A program made the translations under genes and the position numbers. From Labedella populi (GTDB lineage: Bacteria; Actinomycetota; Actinomycetes; Actinomycetales; Microbacteriaceae), in the NCBI RefSeq assembly GCF_004078655.1, contig NZ_RZNC01000001.1, positions 1,116,001-1,180,000 on the forward strand: 64,000 nucleotides of DNA. The letters are read 5' to 3'. Of the stretch, positions 8,100 through 16,263 are shown piece after piece. How positions within the stretch are numbered: position 1 is the first letter of the stretch; every line of letters starts with the position of its first letter. Under the pieces are notes generated by a model, which ran no database searches, had not been told where the DNA came from, and saw only the letters and a program-made list of their open reading frames with translations.

Positions 8100-8633
8100 T
8101 TACGCGTTCGCGTTGCGGCGCAGCGTGCGGACCAGGAGGAGCACGACGCCGAGGCCGAGAGCGCCGGCGGCGATCCAGATGGCGGTGAGAGCGGTGCCAC
8201 CGGTGACGGCCAGGCCGTCACCGCTGTCGTCGCCCGCGCCGGAGCCGCTGTCCGCAGCGACGACCGTGATGTCGGCGGCCGCGATGATGCCGGACTCGAG
8301 GCCCGTTGCGGTGACGGAGTAGGTGCCCGACGCGTCGGTCGGAAGGGTCACGTCGAAGACGACGGTGCCGTCGGCGCCGGCCGCCTTCGTGACGCTGTCG
8401 GTCGCGGCCTTGAAGATCGCGATGGTGGGCTGGCCGTTACCCGAGACCTGAGCAGAAACCTGCTCGCCCGGCGTGAAGACCTCGTCGAAGGTGACGGCGA
8501 GCGTCTCGCCCGGCTGCGCTTCGCCAGAGACGATGACGTCCTCTTCCGGCGCGTACACGGCCTGAGCGGCTGCAGGAGCGGCGAAGAGAGCGACGAGGGC
8601 GATTCCCGCGCCCGCGATGAATTTCTTGAACAA
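8100..8633 (-). CDS. small secreted protein with LAxTG sorting signal (paralogue)
   Basis: A 177-residue predicted surface protein. The start is taken as TTG at 8633, because GGGGGA lies four bases upstream and the frame then opens with a proper signal peptide (MFKKFIAGAGIALVALFAAP, cut near AQA). Residues ~30-135 form a secreted domain with the strand VVFDVTLPTDASGTYSVTA. Then come an acidic Gly/Ser/Asp linker, the sorting motif LAVTGG, a membrane helix and RTLRR. As in the 6913-7419 protein, this predicts anchoring to the cell wall by a class E sortase. An ATG farther upstream (8729) would add a 32-residue leader unlike a signal peptide. A terminator follows directly. Function unknown. Confidence 0.75.
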   Translation of the reverse strand: MFKKFIAGAGIALVALFAAPAAAQAVYAPEEDVIVSGEAQPGETLAVTFDEVFTPGEQVSAQVSGNGQPTIAIFKAATDSVTKAAGADGTVVFDVTLPTDASGTYSVTATGLESGIIAAADITVVAADSGSGAGDDSGDGLAVTGGTALTAIWIAAGALGLGVVLLLVRTLRRNANA

Positions 8634-8789
8634 ATGATCCCCCGTGAAGGCTTGTGTCTGACAAAAGGCCCGGTGGTGCGTAACCGAGTTGGTGCTGATG
8701 TTCCCGGTTGTGCGCAACCGGTCCCTCATCGTGCTTGCCGGTCGTGAGACCGGTAGCGGGTAGGCGGATAGTGTCCGCCCGGAGCAAGT

Positions 8790-10730
8790 CTAGGGAAACT
8801 CGCAGCCGATGCGAAGACTTTTTGTTTCGATCGTGTGAACGCCGGGAGTCATTTCGGTGACAGAGCGAGTCGTGGAATCCTCGGGTCCGAGGAATCTGAC
8901 GTGCAGAGTCGTGCTCTCGCCCGGCGCGAGTTCGACGGTCGTGAGTACGACGGGACGTCCGGAATCCTCCGCCGGGCGCGACTCGGCCGCGGCGCCGTCG
9001 CGCTGAATTCCGACGAATTGCGAACCGGCCGTGCCGTAGAAGGCCACGATGATCCGCGTGTTTCCGGGGGTGACGCCGAACTGGCCGTTGCCGGTGACGT
9101 ATGGCGGCAGGCTCGTGGCGGCGTCGGCCGGTGCCGTGCTCGTGACGGTGACCTCGACGTCGTGGAAGGGGCGACCGTCGTTGCGGCACGTCGCGTCACC
9201 GGTCCCGAGGTCGTAGTCGAGGTACGCGCCCATCTTCGCCCCGGTCGCGTCGTTGACGTACACCCCGTAGCGATCGTGTCCCCCGTTTTGGGTGAGGTCT
9301 CCGGTGAGCGTCGTGCCCTCGAGGATCGACTGTTCGGCCGGATCGGAGCTCCAGACGAGCACCCGCCGCTCCTCCGACGCCTGGGTGAGCGCACCGATGA
9401 AGGCCACCGGATCGACATCTCCCGACGAGATCGCGGAGAAGACCTCGGCGGCGGTGGAGGCGAAGAACGCGTCCTGCACCGTCGGCTCCGTGTACCGCTC
9501 GTAGACGTCCTGCAGGAGGAGCTTCACCGCGTTGTCGGCCGTGAGCTCGTCCCCTGTCGCGAGGGTGAGCGGCCCCGTCGCCCGGAGCAGGTAGCTGAGC
9601 GTCGTGGGGTCGAGCGCGATCACGCCGTCGACCGTCGTACCGAACGCGTCCTGCCACCACGCTTGCGCCATCTGGGCGGAGAGCGGGAACTGCGGAGTGA
9701 TCGTCGTGTTCTGGACGAACCGTCCCGTGATGTCTCCGTAGAGGTTCTCGGTCTCGGCGGGAAGCTCGATGATCGGCTCGTCCCGTTTCGGGAAGTCGCT
9801 CGCGGAGGCCTGCTGCGTGAGTGAGATGGCTCCGTCCTCGGTATGCACGAGAGCCATGGCGCTCGTGATGCCTCCGCCGGAGCGCGGCTCGGCCGAGTTC
9901 TGGAAGAGCAGCAGATAGTCGCGCGGACCATCGCTCCCGAGCACGAGGGGGAGGAGGCGCACCGCACGGTCGGCGGCGTCGGTTGCGGCGTAGGCGGTCT
10001 CGACGAGTCCGCTCAATCGGTCGACCGCGTCGCTCACGGGACCGATCGTGTCGGAGGTGTCGATGGCTTCGACCCGATCACGGGCGGCGGTGGTGGCCGC
10101 CGCCGCCCGAGCGACGGTGGGCTGCGCGTCGAGGAGCGGTTGCACGTCGAGTCGGCCATCGACGGGCCGGAACTGGTCGAGCCCGAACGTCTCGGTCAGG
10201 TCGAGGACGGGGGTGACGGCGTCGCGAGCGAGACCGTCGACGGATCCTGCGACGTTGCGGACGGCGCGGAGGTCGTCGCCGATCCACGGGAGGATCTCGA
10301 AGGCGCGCCAGATCGGGTCGCTCGTGAGGCTCGCCGCCGTCATGGTGTGGGAGACGAGTTCGCGGGATGTCTGCCGGGCAGCGGTGGTATCGCCGTCACC
10401 GATCGAGTCGGTGATGCGGGTGGCGAGGGGAACAGCGGCCTCGAGTTCGTTCTTCGCGAGGAGCGCCCGGATGCCGACCCAAGCGACGGCGGCTACGAGG
10501 ACGACGACCACGCCCGTGATGGTCCAGCCGATGATGCGCCGACGACGTCGGGCTCGCCGGCTCAGTCGCGTGCCGCGACCGCCTCCCGAGCGACGACGAC
10601 CCGATCCCGTACGGTGCTCGGAACCGGTCGAACTCCGACGACCGCGAGAGGGCCGCTCGCCAGCCGCCTCGAAGTCGGTGAGGAACCGGTCGACGGAGTC
10701 GTCGTCGTGCTTCGGGGTGTCGTTCGTCAC
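8790..10730 (-). CDS. DUF4012 domain-containing membrane protein
   Basis: A 646-residue protein. A basic, Arg/Gly-rich cytoplasmic N terminus (~1-80) is followed by one membrane helix (WTITGVVVVLVAAVAWVGI) and a large external part. That part includes the DUF4012 hallmark YLLLFQNSAEPRSGGG and a C-terminal beta-rich region. DUF4012 proteins are often encoded in cell-surface polysaccharide loci of Gram-positive bacteria; their biochemical role is not known to me. GTG 10730 is the start because GGAGGA precedes it and it overlaps the upstream gene's stop as GTGA, which implies translational coupling. It is last in the unit Wzc-like kinase, phosphatase, Asp-box protein, DUF4012. Confidence 0.85.
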   Translation of the reverse strand: MTNDTPKHDDDSVDRFLTDFEAAGERPSRGRRSSTGSEHRTGSGRRRSGGGRGTRLSRRARRRRRIIGWTITGVVVVLVAAVAWVGIRALLAKNELEAAVPLATRITDSIGDGDTTAARQTSRELVSHTMTAASLTSDPIWRAFEILPWIGDDLRAVRNVAGSVDGLARDAVTPVLDLTETFGLDQFRPVDGRLDVQPLLDAQPTVARAAAATTAARDRVEAIDTSDTIGPVSDAVDRLSGLVETAYAATDAADRAVRLLPLVLGSDGPRDYLLLFQNSAEPRSGGGITSAMALVHTEDGAISLTQQASASDFPKRDEPIIELPAETENLYGDITGRFVQNTTITPQFPLSAQMAQAWWQDAFGTTVDGVIALDPTTLSYLLRATGPLTLATGDELTADNAVKLLLQDVYERYTEPTVQDAFFASTAAEVFSAISSGDVDPVAFIGALTQASEERRVLVWSSDPAEQSILEGTTLTGDLTQNGGHDRYGVYVNDATGAKMGAYLDYDLGTGDATCRNDGRPFHDVEVTVTSTAPADAATSLPPYVTGNGQFGVTPGNTRIIVAFYGTAGSQFVGIQRDGAAAESRPAEDSGRPVVLTTVELAPGESTTLHVRFLGPEDSTTRSVTEMTPGVHTIETKSLRIGCEFP

Positions 10731-11704
10731 CAGGTGTTTCCTCCATCGGTCGAGATGAGGAGTCGGTCGTCCACCCACGCCCAGATGGAGTCGGCGTTCC
10801 AGTCGATCGCGGTCGTCGCCGCGAGTTCGGCGCCGTCGAGCGGGCTCTCGATGCAGCTCACATCCGTCCGGGTGCCCTCCGTGTCGGCGAGGACGAGCTG
10901 GACGCCGGCGCACGCCGACGTGCCCGCGAGGGCGATGAGGAAGCCGCCGTCGCCCTCGGTGAGGGCAACGGCACCGTCCGTGCCGTCGAGCGGTATCCAC
11001 GTCGAACCGGTGTCGGTCGTGACGTGCACGGAGCTGTCGTCGCACAAGACGGCGGCCTGCTCGGCGGAGAGCGACGAGACGACGAGGGCCTCGTCGCACG
11101 GAGCGGCGACGTCACCGCCGGGGGAGTGCACCACTTCGCGCTCGGTCGGCGGGATGAACCACGTGCCGTCGAGCTGAGCGCTGCTCTCCGCGAAGTCGTC
11201 ACCCGCGACGAAGGTGCGCACGAACTCCGGCGTGCAGTCCTCCCCGGTCGCGCCGATGAACGAGGCCGTGTCGGCGCTCGAGACGAAGATCCGCTGCAGC
11301 GCGCGGACATCCGTGGTGCCGGTGATGTCGGTCGACTTCCACGACTCTCCGCCGTCGGTCGTCAGTTCCGGAGCGGCGGTCGCGTCGGGGCATCCGCCCG
11401 TCGTCGCGCGCCACGCGACGTCGCCGTCGAGTGCCGCGAGGATGCGAGTCGGAGCCACGGCCGTGACGGAGGACTCGGACTCCTCGTCGGGGGTGGGCGC
11501 GGGCGTATCCGATTGCTCGGGCACGGACGCCGGAAGCGAGGCGCTCGGAAGCGGAACGGTCGACCCGGACGGCCGGGATGCCGTCGATTGCAGGGCGAGC
11601 ACCACGAGCAGGACGTCGACGACGAGAAACACGACGAGTGCGGTGAAGATCCACCACGGCTTCCGCGACTCACGCTCCGCCGACATGCGGCGTGGCTTCG
11701 CCAT
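10727..11704 (-). CDS. membrane-anchored protein with Asp-box (BNR-like) repeats
   Basis: A 325-residue type II-like membrane protein: a short basic N terminus, one helix near residues 16-37 (WWIFTALVVFLVVDVLLVVL), a Pro/Ser/Thr-rich linker to ~75, then an external domain. Three Asp-box motifs are visible: TTDGGESW (~115), TTDTGSTW (~230) and STDGGNTW at the very C terminus. Such motifs mark blades of beta-propellers (sialidases, photosystem assembly factors, sugar-binding proteins). Four or more cysteines in the external part could form disulfides. ATG 11704 lies one base after the phosphatase stop, and the gene ends overlapping the DUF4012 gene by four bases. It probably acts with DUF4012 outside the membrane. 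No catalytic residues are recognised. Confidence 0.72.
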   Translation of the reverse strand: MAKPRRMSAERESRKPWWIFTALVVFLVVDVLLVVLALQSTASRPSGSTVPLPSASLPASVPEQSDTPAPTPDEESESSVTAVAPTRILAALDGDVAWRATTGGCPDATAAPELTTDGGESWKSTDITGTTDVRALQRIFVSSADTASFIGATGEDCTPEFVRTFVAGDDFAESSAQLDGTWFIPPTEREVVHSPGGDVAAPCDEALVVSSLSAEQAAVLCDDSSVHVTTDTGSTWIPLDGTDGAVALTEGDGGFLIALAGTSACAGVQLVLADTEGTRTDVSCIESPLDGAELAATTAIDWNADSIWAWVDDRLLISTDGGNTW

Positions 11705-11705
11705 G

Positions 11706-12338
11706 TCAGGCAGTCCCGGCGGGAGTGGCGTTCGTCGTCAGCGTTGCGGCGTGGCGGATCACGCGCGCGGCGGTCTCCGCAGCCGGAACCAATTGTGCGG
11801 CGGACTCGCGGTAGACGGCGTCGCTGCGTCGGTACGGGTCGACGATGTCGTCATCGGTCGGGTCGAGCGGCCTCTCGACGAGTCCGCGACGCGCGGTCAC
11901 GGCGCGCACGAGCTCGGCGAGCCGCTCGGTGACGGCGTCGAGCGGCAGAGCGGCGACGTCACTCAGCTCCTCGTCCGTGATTCCCTCGCTCAAGCGCGCG
12001 AACTCCCGGAGCGTGAACGTGGTGCGCGTCGCCCGCGGCCGCATCTCGACGATGGATCGGCGGTGATCGCGGGACATCGCGAAGACCAATCCGGCCCCGT
12101 CGATGATCGCGGGAGTGAGATCGCGCGCGATGTGGTGCTCGGCCCCGAGCCCGCCGAACTCCGCCGAGAGCGCCGCCGCTTCCGGGGTCATCGGGCTGCC
12201 GGCGAGCGAATAGACACCGGCACTCGCGACCGACACGCGGGGCAGGTCGCTCAACCGTGCCCGCAGTACCTGATCGGCGAGCGGCGACCGGCAGATGTTG
12301 CCGGTGCAGACGGTGAGGATCTCGAACGTGGAGGTCAT
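11706..12338 (-). CDS. low-molecular-weight protein tyrosine phosphatase
   Basis: A 210-residue cytoplasmic phosphatase. The active-site loop CTGNICRS is at residues 11-18 (nucleophile Cys11, Arg17), and the general acid is expected in the VDPYRRS segment near residue 167. It lies directly behind the Wzc-like tyrosine autokinase gene and should dephosphorylate its C-terminal tyrosine tail, as Wzb does for Wzc. It is longer than the usual ~150-residue family members by ~50 residues, mostly in the region between the two motifs. ATG 12338 is the only start that keeps the N-terminal strand and the loop. Confidence 0.88.
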   Translation of the reverse strand: MTSTFEILTVCTGNICRSPLADQVLRARLSDLPRVSVASAGVYSLAGSPMTPEAAALSAEFGGLGAEHHIARDLTPAIIDGAGLVFAMSRDHRRSIVEMRPRATRTTFTLREFARLSEGITDEELSDVAALPLDAVTERLAELVRAVTARRGLVERPLDPTDDDIVDPYRRSDAVYRESAAQLVPAAETAARVIRHAATLTTNATPAGTA

Positions 12339-12394
12339 GGGGTTTCTCGGGTCGGGGTGACGGAGGGAGGGGGTGGAGGGAGGGCGGACGGCTG

Positions 12395-13810
12395 CTATGG
12401 ACGCGCCGCGGAGCGCGTGGGCTCGGCGAGTGCGTTCTCGTCCTCGACGCCGTAGCCATACCCGTACCCGTAGCGCCCGTAGCCGTACGCGTCCGGACCG
12501 GAGGTCGGCAGCATCGTGAGGATGATGCCCGAGACGGGGGCTCCGACGTGCTCGAGCGTCGTGACGGCGCCCTCGAGCTGGTGCTTCGTCGTGCGACCGG
12601 CGGCGACGACGACGAGCGCGCCGCCGACGAGCTTGCCGAGGATCGCGCTGTCGGTGACCGGCAGGAGTGGCGGAGCGTCGAAGATCACGTGGTCGAACTC
12701 GCGGTTGAGTTCCTCGACGAGTGCTTCCATCGCGGGGGAGCCGAGCAGCTCGCTGGGGTTCGGGGGGATGCGGCCGGCGGGCAGCACCGTGACGGTTGAA
12801 CGACCCCACGGCTGCAGCACGTCCTGGAGCTCGGCACGGCCGATGAGCACATCGGTGATGCCGACGGCGCCCTCGATGCCCATGTAGTCGGCGACCTTCG
12901 GGCGACGGAGGTCGGCGTCCACGAGCACGACGCGCGAGCCCGCCGCGGCCAGCGCGATCGCCAGGTTGGCGGCCGTCGTGCTCTTGCCTTCGGACTCGAT
13001 CGACGAGGTGACGACGAAGCTGTGGTGTCGTTGACCGGCGCCGAGGAACTGCAGGTTCGTGCGGAGGCTCCGGAAGGACTCGGCTCGCGGGCTGCGCGGG
13101 TCGTCCTGAACGATGAGCGGACGCGACGTCGCTTTCGGGTCGAAGGCGATGCCGCCGACGATGGCGGCCTCGGTGACGGACTTCACATCACGTTCCGTCC
13201 GGATGCGGGTGTCGAGGACATCGCGCAGGACGGCGAAACCGACGCCGAGGGCGAGCCCGACGAGGAGCCCGAGAACGAGGTTGACGGGAACGTTGGGGCT
13301 CACGGGAGTGTTCGGCACAGCGGCCTGCTGAACGAGGGTCAGCTTGACGGGGGAGACGGCGCCTTCCTCGAGCGGGCGCTCGAGGTTGTCGACGACGCTC
13401 GTGAGGCTCTCGGAGGCGCCGTTGGCGATCTCCGCGGCCAGCACGGGGTCTGAATTCACCGCTGTGATCTCGATCAGCGAGGTGTTCTGGGGTGCCGATG
13501 ATGTGAGTGTCCGTCCGAGCCCGCCCGCCTCGACGTCGAGCCCCAGCTCCGCGATGACCGGCAGGAGAACCGCGGGTGTGGCGACGAGATCGGCATACGT
13601 CTGGACGCGCTGCGTCGTGAACGTGTTGCCCTGCGCGAGGTCCGACACGGTGCCGCCCGACTGCGTCGAGACGAAGACCTTGCTCGTCGCGCTGTATTGC
13701 GGCGTTTGCAGCAGTGAGTACGCCGCGGCCGCGGCGATGCCGAGCAACGTCATGACGGTGATGAGGATCCAACTCTTGCGCAGGATCCGAATGTAGTCGC
13801 GCAACTCCAC
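12395..13810 (-). CDS. polysaccharide chain-length determinant / tyrosine autokinase (Wzc/CpsCD fusion)
   Basis: A 471-residue membrane kinase controlling polysaccharide chain length. Residues 1-200 form a Wzz domain with helices at ~15-35 and ~175-195. The cytoplasmic BY-kinase domain follows, with Walker A SSIESEGKSTTAAN at ~267-280, Walker A' VVLVDADLRRP and Walker B HVIFDAPPLLP. The C-terminal tail is a tyrosine cluster (YGYGRYGYGYGYG at ~443-455), the autophosphorylation site that the adjacent phosphatase should reset. Start ATG 13810. It is divergent from the CPBP protease gene and heads the minus-strand unit. Confidence 0.92.
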   Translation of the reverse strand: MELRDYIRILRKSWILITVMTLLGIAAAAAYSLLQTPQYSATSKVFVSTQSGGTVSDLAQGNTFTTQRVQTYADLVATPAVLLPVIAELGLDVEAGGLGRTLTSSAPQNTSLIEITAVNSDPVLAAEIANGASESLTSVVDNLERPLEEGAVSPVKLTLVQQAAVPNTPVSPNVPVNLVLGLLVGLALGVGFAVLRDVLDTRIRTERDVKSVTEAAIVGGIAFDPKATSRPLIVQDDPRSPRAESFRSLRTNLQFLGAGQRHHSFVVTSSIESEGKSTTAANLAIALAAAGSRVVLVDADLRRPKVADYMGIEGAVGITDVLIGRAELQDVLQPWGRSTVTVLPAGRIPPNPSELLGSPAMEALVEELNREFDHVIFDAPPLLPVTDSAILGKLVGGALVVVAAGRTTKHQLEGAVTTLEHVGAPVSGIILTMLPTSGPDAYGYGRYGYGYGYGVEDENALAEPTRSAARP

Positions 13811-13852
13811 GCTGGCGGCCTTCCCTCTGTCCGTCGGCGCCGACCGGTCGCC

Positions 13853-13879
13853 TCCGGATCATGCTCCCATACATCCGGA
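13853..13879. promoter_or_regulatory. inverted repeat in the kinase/CPBP divergent region
   Basis: TCCGGAT (13853-13859) and ATCCGGA (13873-13879) are exact inverse arms around 13 bases, between the divergent starts at 13810 and 13924. The size and position fit an operator. No regulator gene is adjacent, so this is only a candidate. Confidence 0.35.
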
Positions 13880-13910
13880 CGAGGTTCGCTCTCGACCACG
13901 CCGCTCCCGG

Positions 13911-13916
13911 TACGGT
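13911..13916 (+). promoter_or_regulatory. -10 box of the CPBP gene, leaderless spacing
   Basis: TACGGT ends seven bases before ATG 13924, so the transcript would begin on or next to the start codon. This also argues against the upstream ATG at 13861. Confidence 0.4.
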
Positions 13917-13923
13917 GTCACTC

Positions 13924-14640
13924 ATGCAGACGACTCGCAAGTGGAGCCTCCTCGTGCCGCTGGCCGGTCTCGCGCTCGCCGTTGTACTCCTTCCCGTGGC
14001 GACGGCTCGCTGGGTGCCGTTCGCCCTGCAGGACACGCTCGGGTACCTCGTCGTGTGGGTGCCGTTGGTCGCCGCGGCCGTGGTCGCGGCGGTGCTCGCG
14101 GGCCGGCAAACCGGGACCCGCTGGTGGAGGGCACTGTCGTGGCGGTCTTCGGGCATCGGAATGCTCGTCGGGGTCTTCGTCGCGCTCCTCGTGCGCTCGG
14201 CGGCCTTCGTAATCGAGTTGCTCGTCACGGGCCGGATCTCCGGTGGGGCCGTGGGTCTCGGCGGCACGTCGGCCGGCGTAGCGGAACTGGTCTGGGTTCT
14301 CGTGGCGTCGGCGCTCGTGGCGCCCGTCATCGAGGAGACGTTCTTCCGCGGTGTGCTGCAACCGGCGCTCATCGAGAGGTCCGGCTCGGGTCGGGCGGCT
14401 CCCGGGATCGGAATCCTCGCGAGCGCGCTGCTGTTCGCCCTCGTGCACGCGCTCGCCGGAGCGAGCCTTCTCGGCGCCGTCATCACGTTCATCGCCGGGG
14501 CCGGATTCGGGGTGGTCGCTCGCTCGTCCGGGCTTCTCGCGGCCATCGTCGCGCACGTCGTCTTCAACGCATCGGGTCTCGCTCTCGTGCTCGCGAACGC
14601 TCCCATGTTCGCCGTTCGTCCGACACTCGGACTCGGGTGA
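13924..14640 (+). CDS. CPBP family intramembrane glutamic endopeptidase
   Basis: A 238-residue integral membrane protein with about six to eight helices. The CPBP motifs are present: EETFFRG at residues 137-143 (the catalytic Glu pair and Arg), LVHALAG about 40 residues on, and HVVFNASG near the C terminus, which supply the conserved His residues. The family includes CAAX-type prenyl proteases and bacteriocin-immunity proteins; the substrate cannot be guessed here. ATG 13924 is preferred over ATG 13861 because the latter would add a non-hydrophobic stretch and lie upstream of the likely -10 box. It separates the kinase unit from the sugar transferase gene. Confidence 0.82.
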   Translation: MQTTRKWSLLVPLAGLALAVVLLPVATARWVPFALQDTLGYLVVWVPLVAAAVVAAVLAGRQTGTRWWRALSWRSSGIGMLVGVFVALLVRSAAFVIELLVTGRISGGAVGLGGTSAGVAELVWVLVASALVAPVIEETFFRGVLQPALIERSGSGRAAPGIGILASALLFALVHALAGASLLGAVITFIAGAGFGVVARSSGLLAAIVAHVVFNASGLALVLANAPMFAVRPTLGLG

Positions 14641-14670
14641 AGCGTCATGGGGAGGTGACCCGCTGGCCCC

Positions 14671-14743
14671 TAGACTGAGACGGTCGCGAATGTAGAGGGG
14701 TCCAGTGCCAACGCGACACACCGCCGCCACTAGAGGGGTCCAG
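14671..14743 (+). promoter_or_regulatory. -10-like box and duplicated ribosome-site segment before the sugar transferase
   Basis: TAGACT at 14671-14676 is a candidate -10. TAGAGGGGTCCAG occurs twice, at 14693-14705 and 14731-14743. The second copy provides the AGAGGGG ribosome site of GTG 14746; the first is followed by a GTG in another frame. Confidence 0.5.
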
Positions 14744-14745
14744 CA

Positions 14746-16263
14746 GTGGGCACGAATCTTGACGTGGGAGACGTGCTGCCAGTGTCGTCAGTTGAAGCTC
14801 CGTCGCACAGCGACTCGAAGCGCCAGCGGGACTGGCGTCAGTCGTATGCGCGCCGACTTGCGGTCACGGATCTCGTCGCCCTGATCTGGGTCGTCTTCGG
14901 CGTGCAGTTCCTGTGGCTCGGGAACGACGGGGACGCGACGTCGATTCGGCAGCCGGGTGAGGCTCCGCTCGTCGTCAACTACACGATCATCTCCGTCGTC
15001 CTCACGGTGCTGTGGGTCCTTTCGCTGCGGTTCGGTGGTACCCGCAATTACCGAGTCGTCGGTCAGGGGTCCACGGAGTACAAGCTCGTGGCGGATGCGT
15101 CGGGTCGCCTCTTCGGTCTCGTCGCGATCGTCGCCTTCATCTTCAAGATCGACCTGGCCCGCGGTTACATCCTGCTCGCGTTCCCGGTTGGCATCCTCGT
15201 GCTGTTGTTCTTCCGGTGGGCGTGGCGGCAGTGGCTCGCGGTGGAGCGCCAGCAGGGGCGGTTCGCGTCGAACGTGCTGCTGATCGGGTCGGAGCAGAGT
15301 GTGCGCCACATCGCCACACAGCTGGCTCGTGACACGAGCGCGGGGTACCGCGTCGTCGGGGCGTGGGTGAAGGGCGTCCCGGCGGGTGCGGTGATCGATG
15401 ACGTTCCCGTTCGCACGTCGGAGGAGTCGGACTCCGTCGTCGAAGCGCTCGACTCGTTCGGCGCAGACACCGTGGTGGTGACGAGTAGTGATGCGCTCAG
15501 CGCAGAGGAGTTGCGCGAGCTGAGCTGGCAACTCGTGCCCGGCGTTCACCACCTGGTTCTCGCGCCGAGCCTCACGGATGTCGGCGGACCGCGCATTCAC
15601 ACCCGCCCCGTCGCGGGACTCCCGCTCATCCACGTGGAGACGCCGCGGAGCGAGGGGTGGAAGAAGTACGGCAAGCGTGGTCTCGACATCCTCGGTTCCG
15701 CGTTCTTCCTCCTGCTTCTGAGCGTCCCGCTACTCGCCGTGGCGCTTCTCGTGAAGCTGACGAGCAAGGGGCCGGTGTTCTACCGCCAGGAGCGTGTGGG
15801 TCTCAATGGGCAGCCGTTCGAGATGCTCAAATTCCGTTCGATGCGTGAGAACGCGGACGCGGAGCTTCAGACACTTCTCGCCGCGCAGGGGTCCGATGGA
15901 ACACCGCTCTTCAAGGTCAAGAACGATCCGCGCATCACGCCCATCGGCAAATTCCTCCGTAAATACTCGGTGGATGAGTTTCCGCAGCTCATCAACGTTC
16001 TCCGGGGCGAGATGAGTCTCGTCGGCCCGAGGCCGCAGCGGGAGGCGGAGGTCGCCCTCTACGACAACGTCGCCTACCGTCGGCTCCTCATCAAGCCCGG
16101 TATGAGCGGGCTCTGGCAGGTGAGCGGGCGCTCGGAACTCTCGTGGGAGGACGCGATCCGGCTCGACCTGTACTACGTGGAGAACTGGTCGCTTATGGGC
16201 GACTTGGTGATCCTCTGGCGCACCTGCCGCGCGGTCGTCCGGCCGGGTCGGTCGGCCATCTAA
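14746..16263 (+). CDS. polyprenyl-phosphate sugar-1-phosphate transferase (CpsE/WbaP family)
   Basis: A 505-residue membrane enzyme that starts repeat-unit synthesis by moving a sugar-1-phosphate from a nucleotide sugar to undecaprenyl phosphate. Four helices lie in ~40-170, then a Rossmann-like central domain (VLLIGSEQSVRHIA). The catalytic bacterial sugar transferase domain spans ~305-505, with KRGLDILGSAFFLLLL, FYRQERVG, KFRSM, and the KYSVDEFPQLINVLRGEMS and VGPRPQ segments. The donor sugar cannot be told from sequence; glucose or galactose is usual. GTG 14746 follows AGAGGGG. Its stop overlaps the next start by one base (TAATG), tying it to the polymerase gene. Confidence 0.93.
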   Translation: MGTNLDVGDVLPVSSVEAPSHSDSKRQRDWRQSYARRLAVTDLVALIWVVFGVQFLWLGNDGDATSIRQPGEAPLVVNYTIISVVLTVLWVLSLRFGGTRNYRVVGQGSTEYKLVADASGRLFGLVAIVAFIFKIDLARGYILLAFPVGILVLLFFRWAWRQWLAVERQQGRFASNVLLIGSEQSVRHIATQLARDTSAGYRVVGAWVKGVPAGAVIDDVPVRTSEESDSVVEALDSFGADTVVVTSSDALSAEELRELSWQLVPGVHHLVLAPSLTDVGGPRIHTRPVAGLPLIHVETPRSEGWKKYGKRGLDILGSAFFLLLLSVPLLAVALLVKLTSKGPVFYRQERVGLNGQPFEMLKFRSMRENADAELQTLLAAQGSDGTPLFKVKNDPRITPIGKFLRKYSVDEFPQLINVLRGEMSLVGPRPQREAEVALYDNVAYRRLLIKPGMSGLWQVSGRSELSWEDAIRLDLYYVENWSLMGDLVILWRTCRAVVRPGRSAI

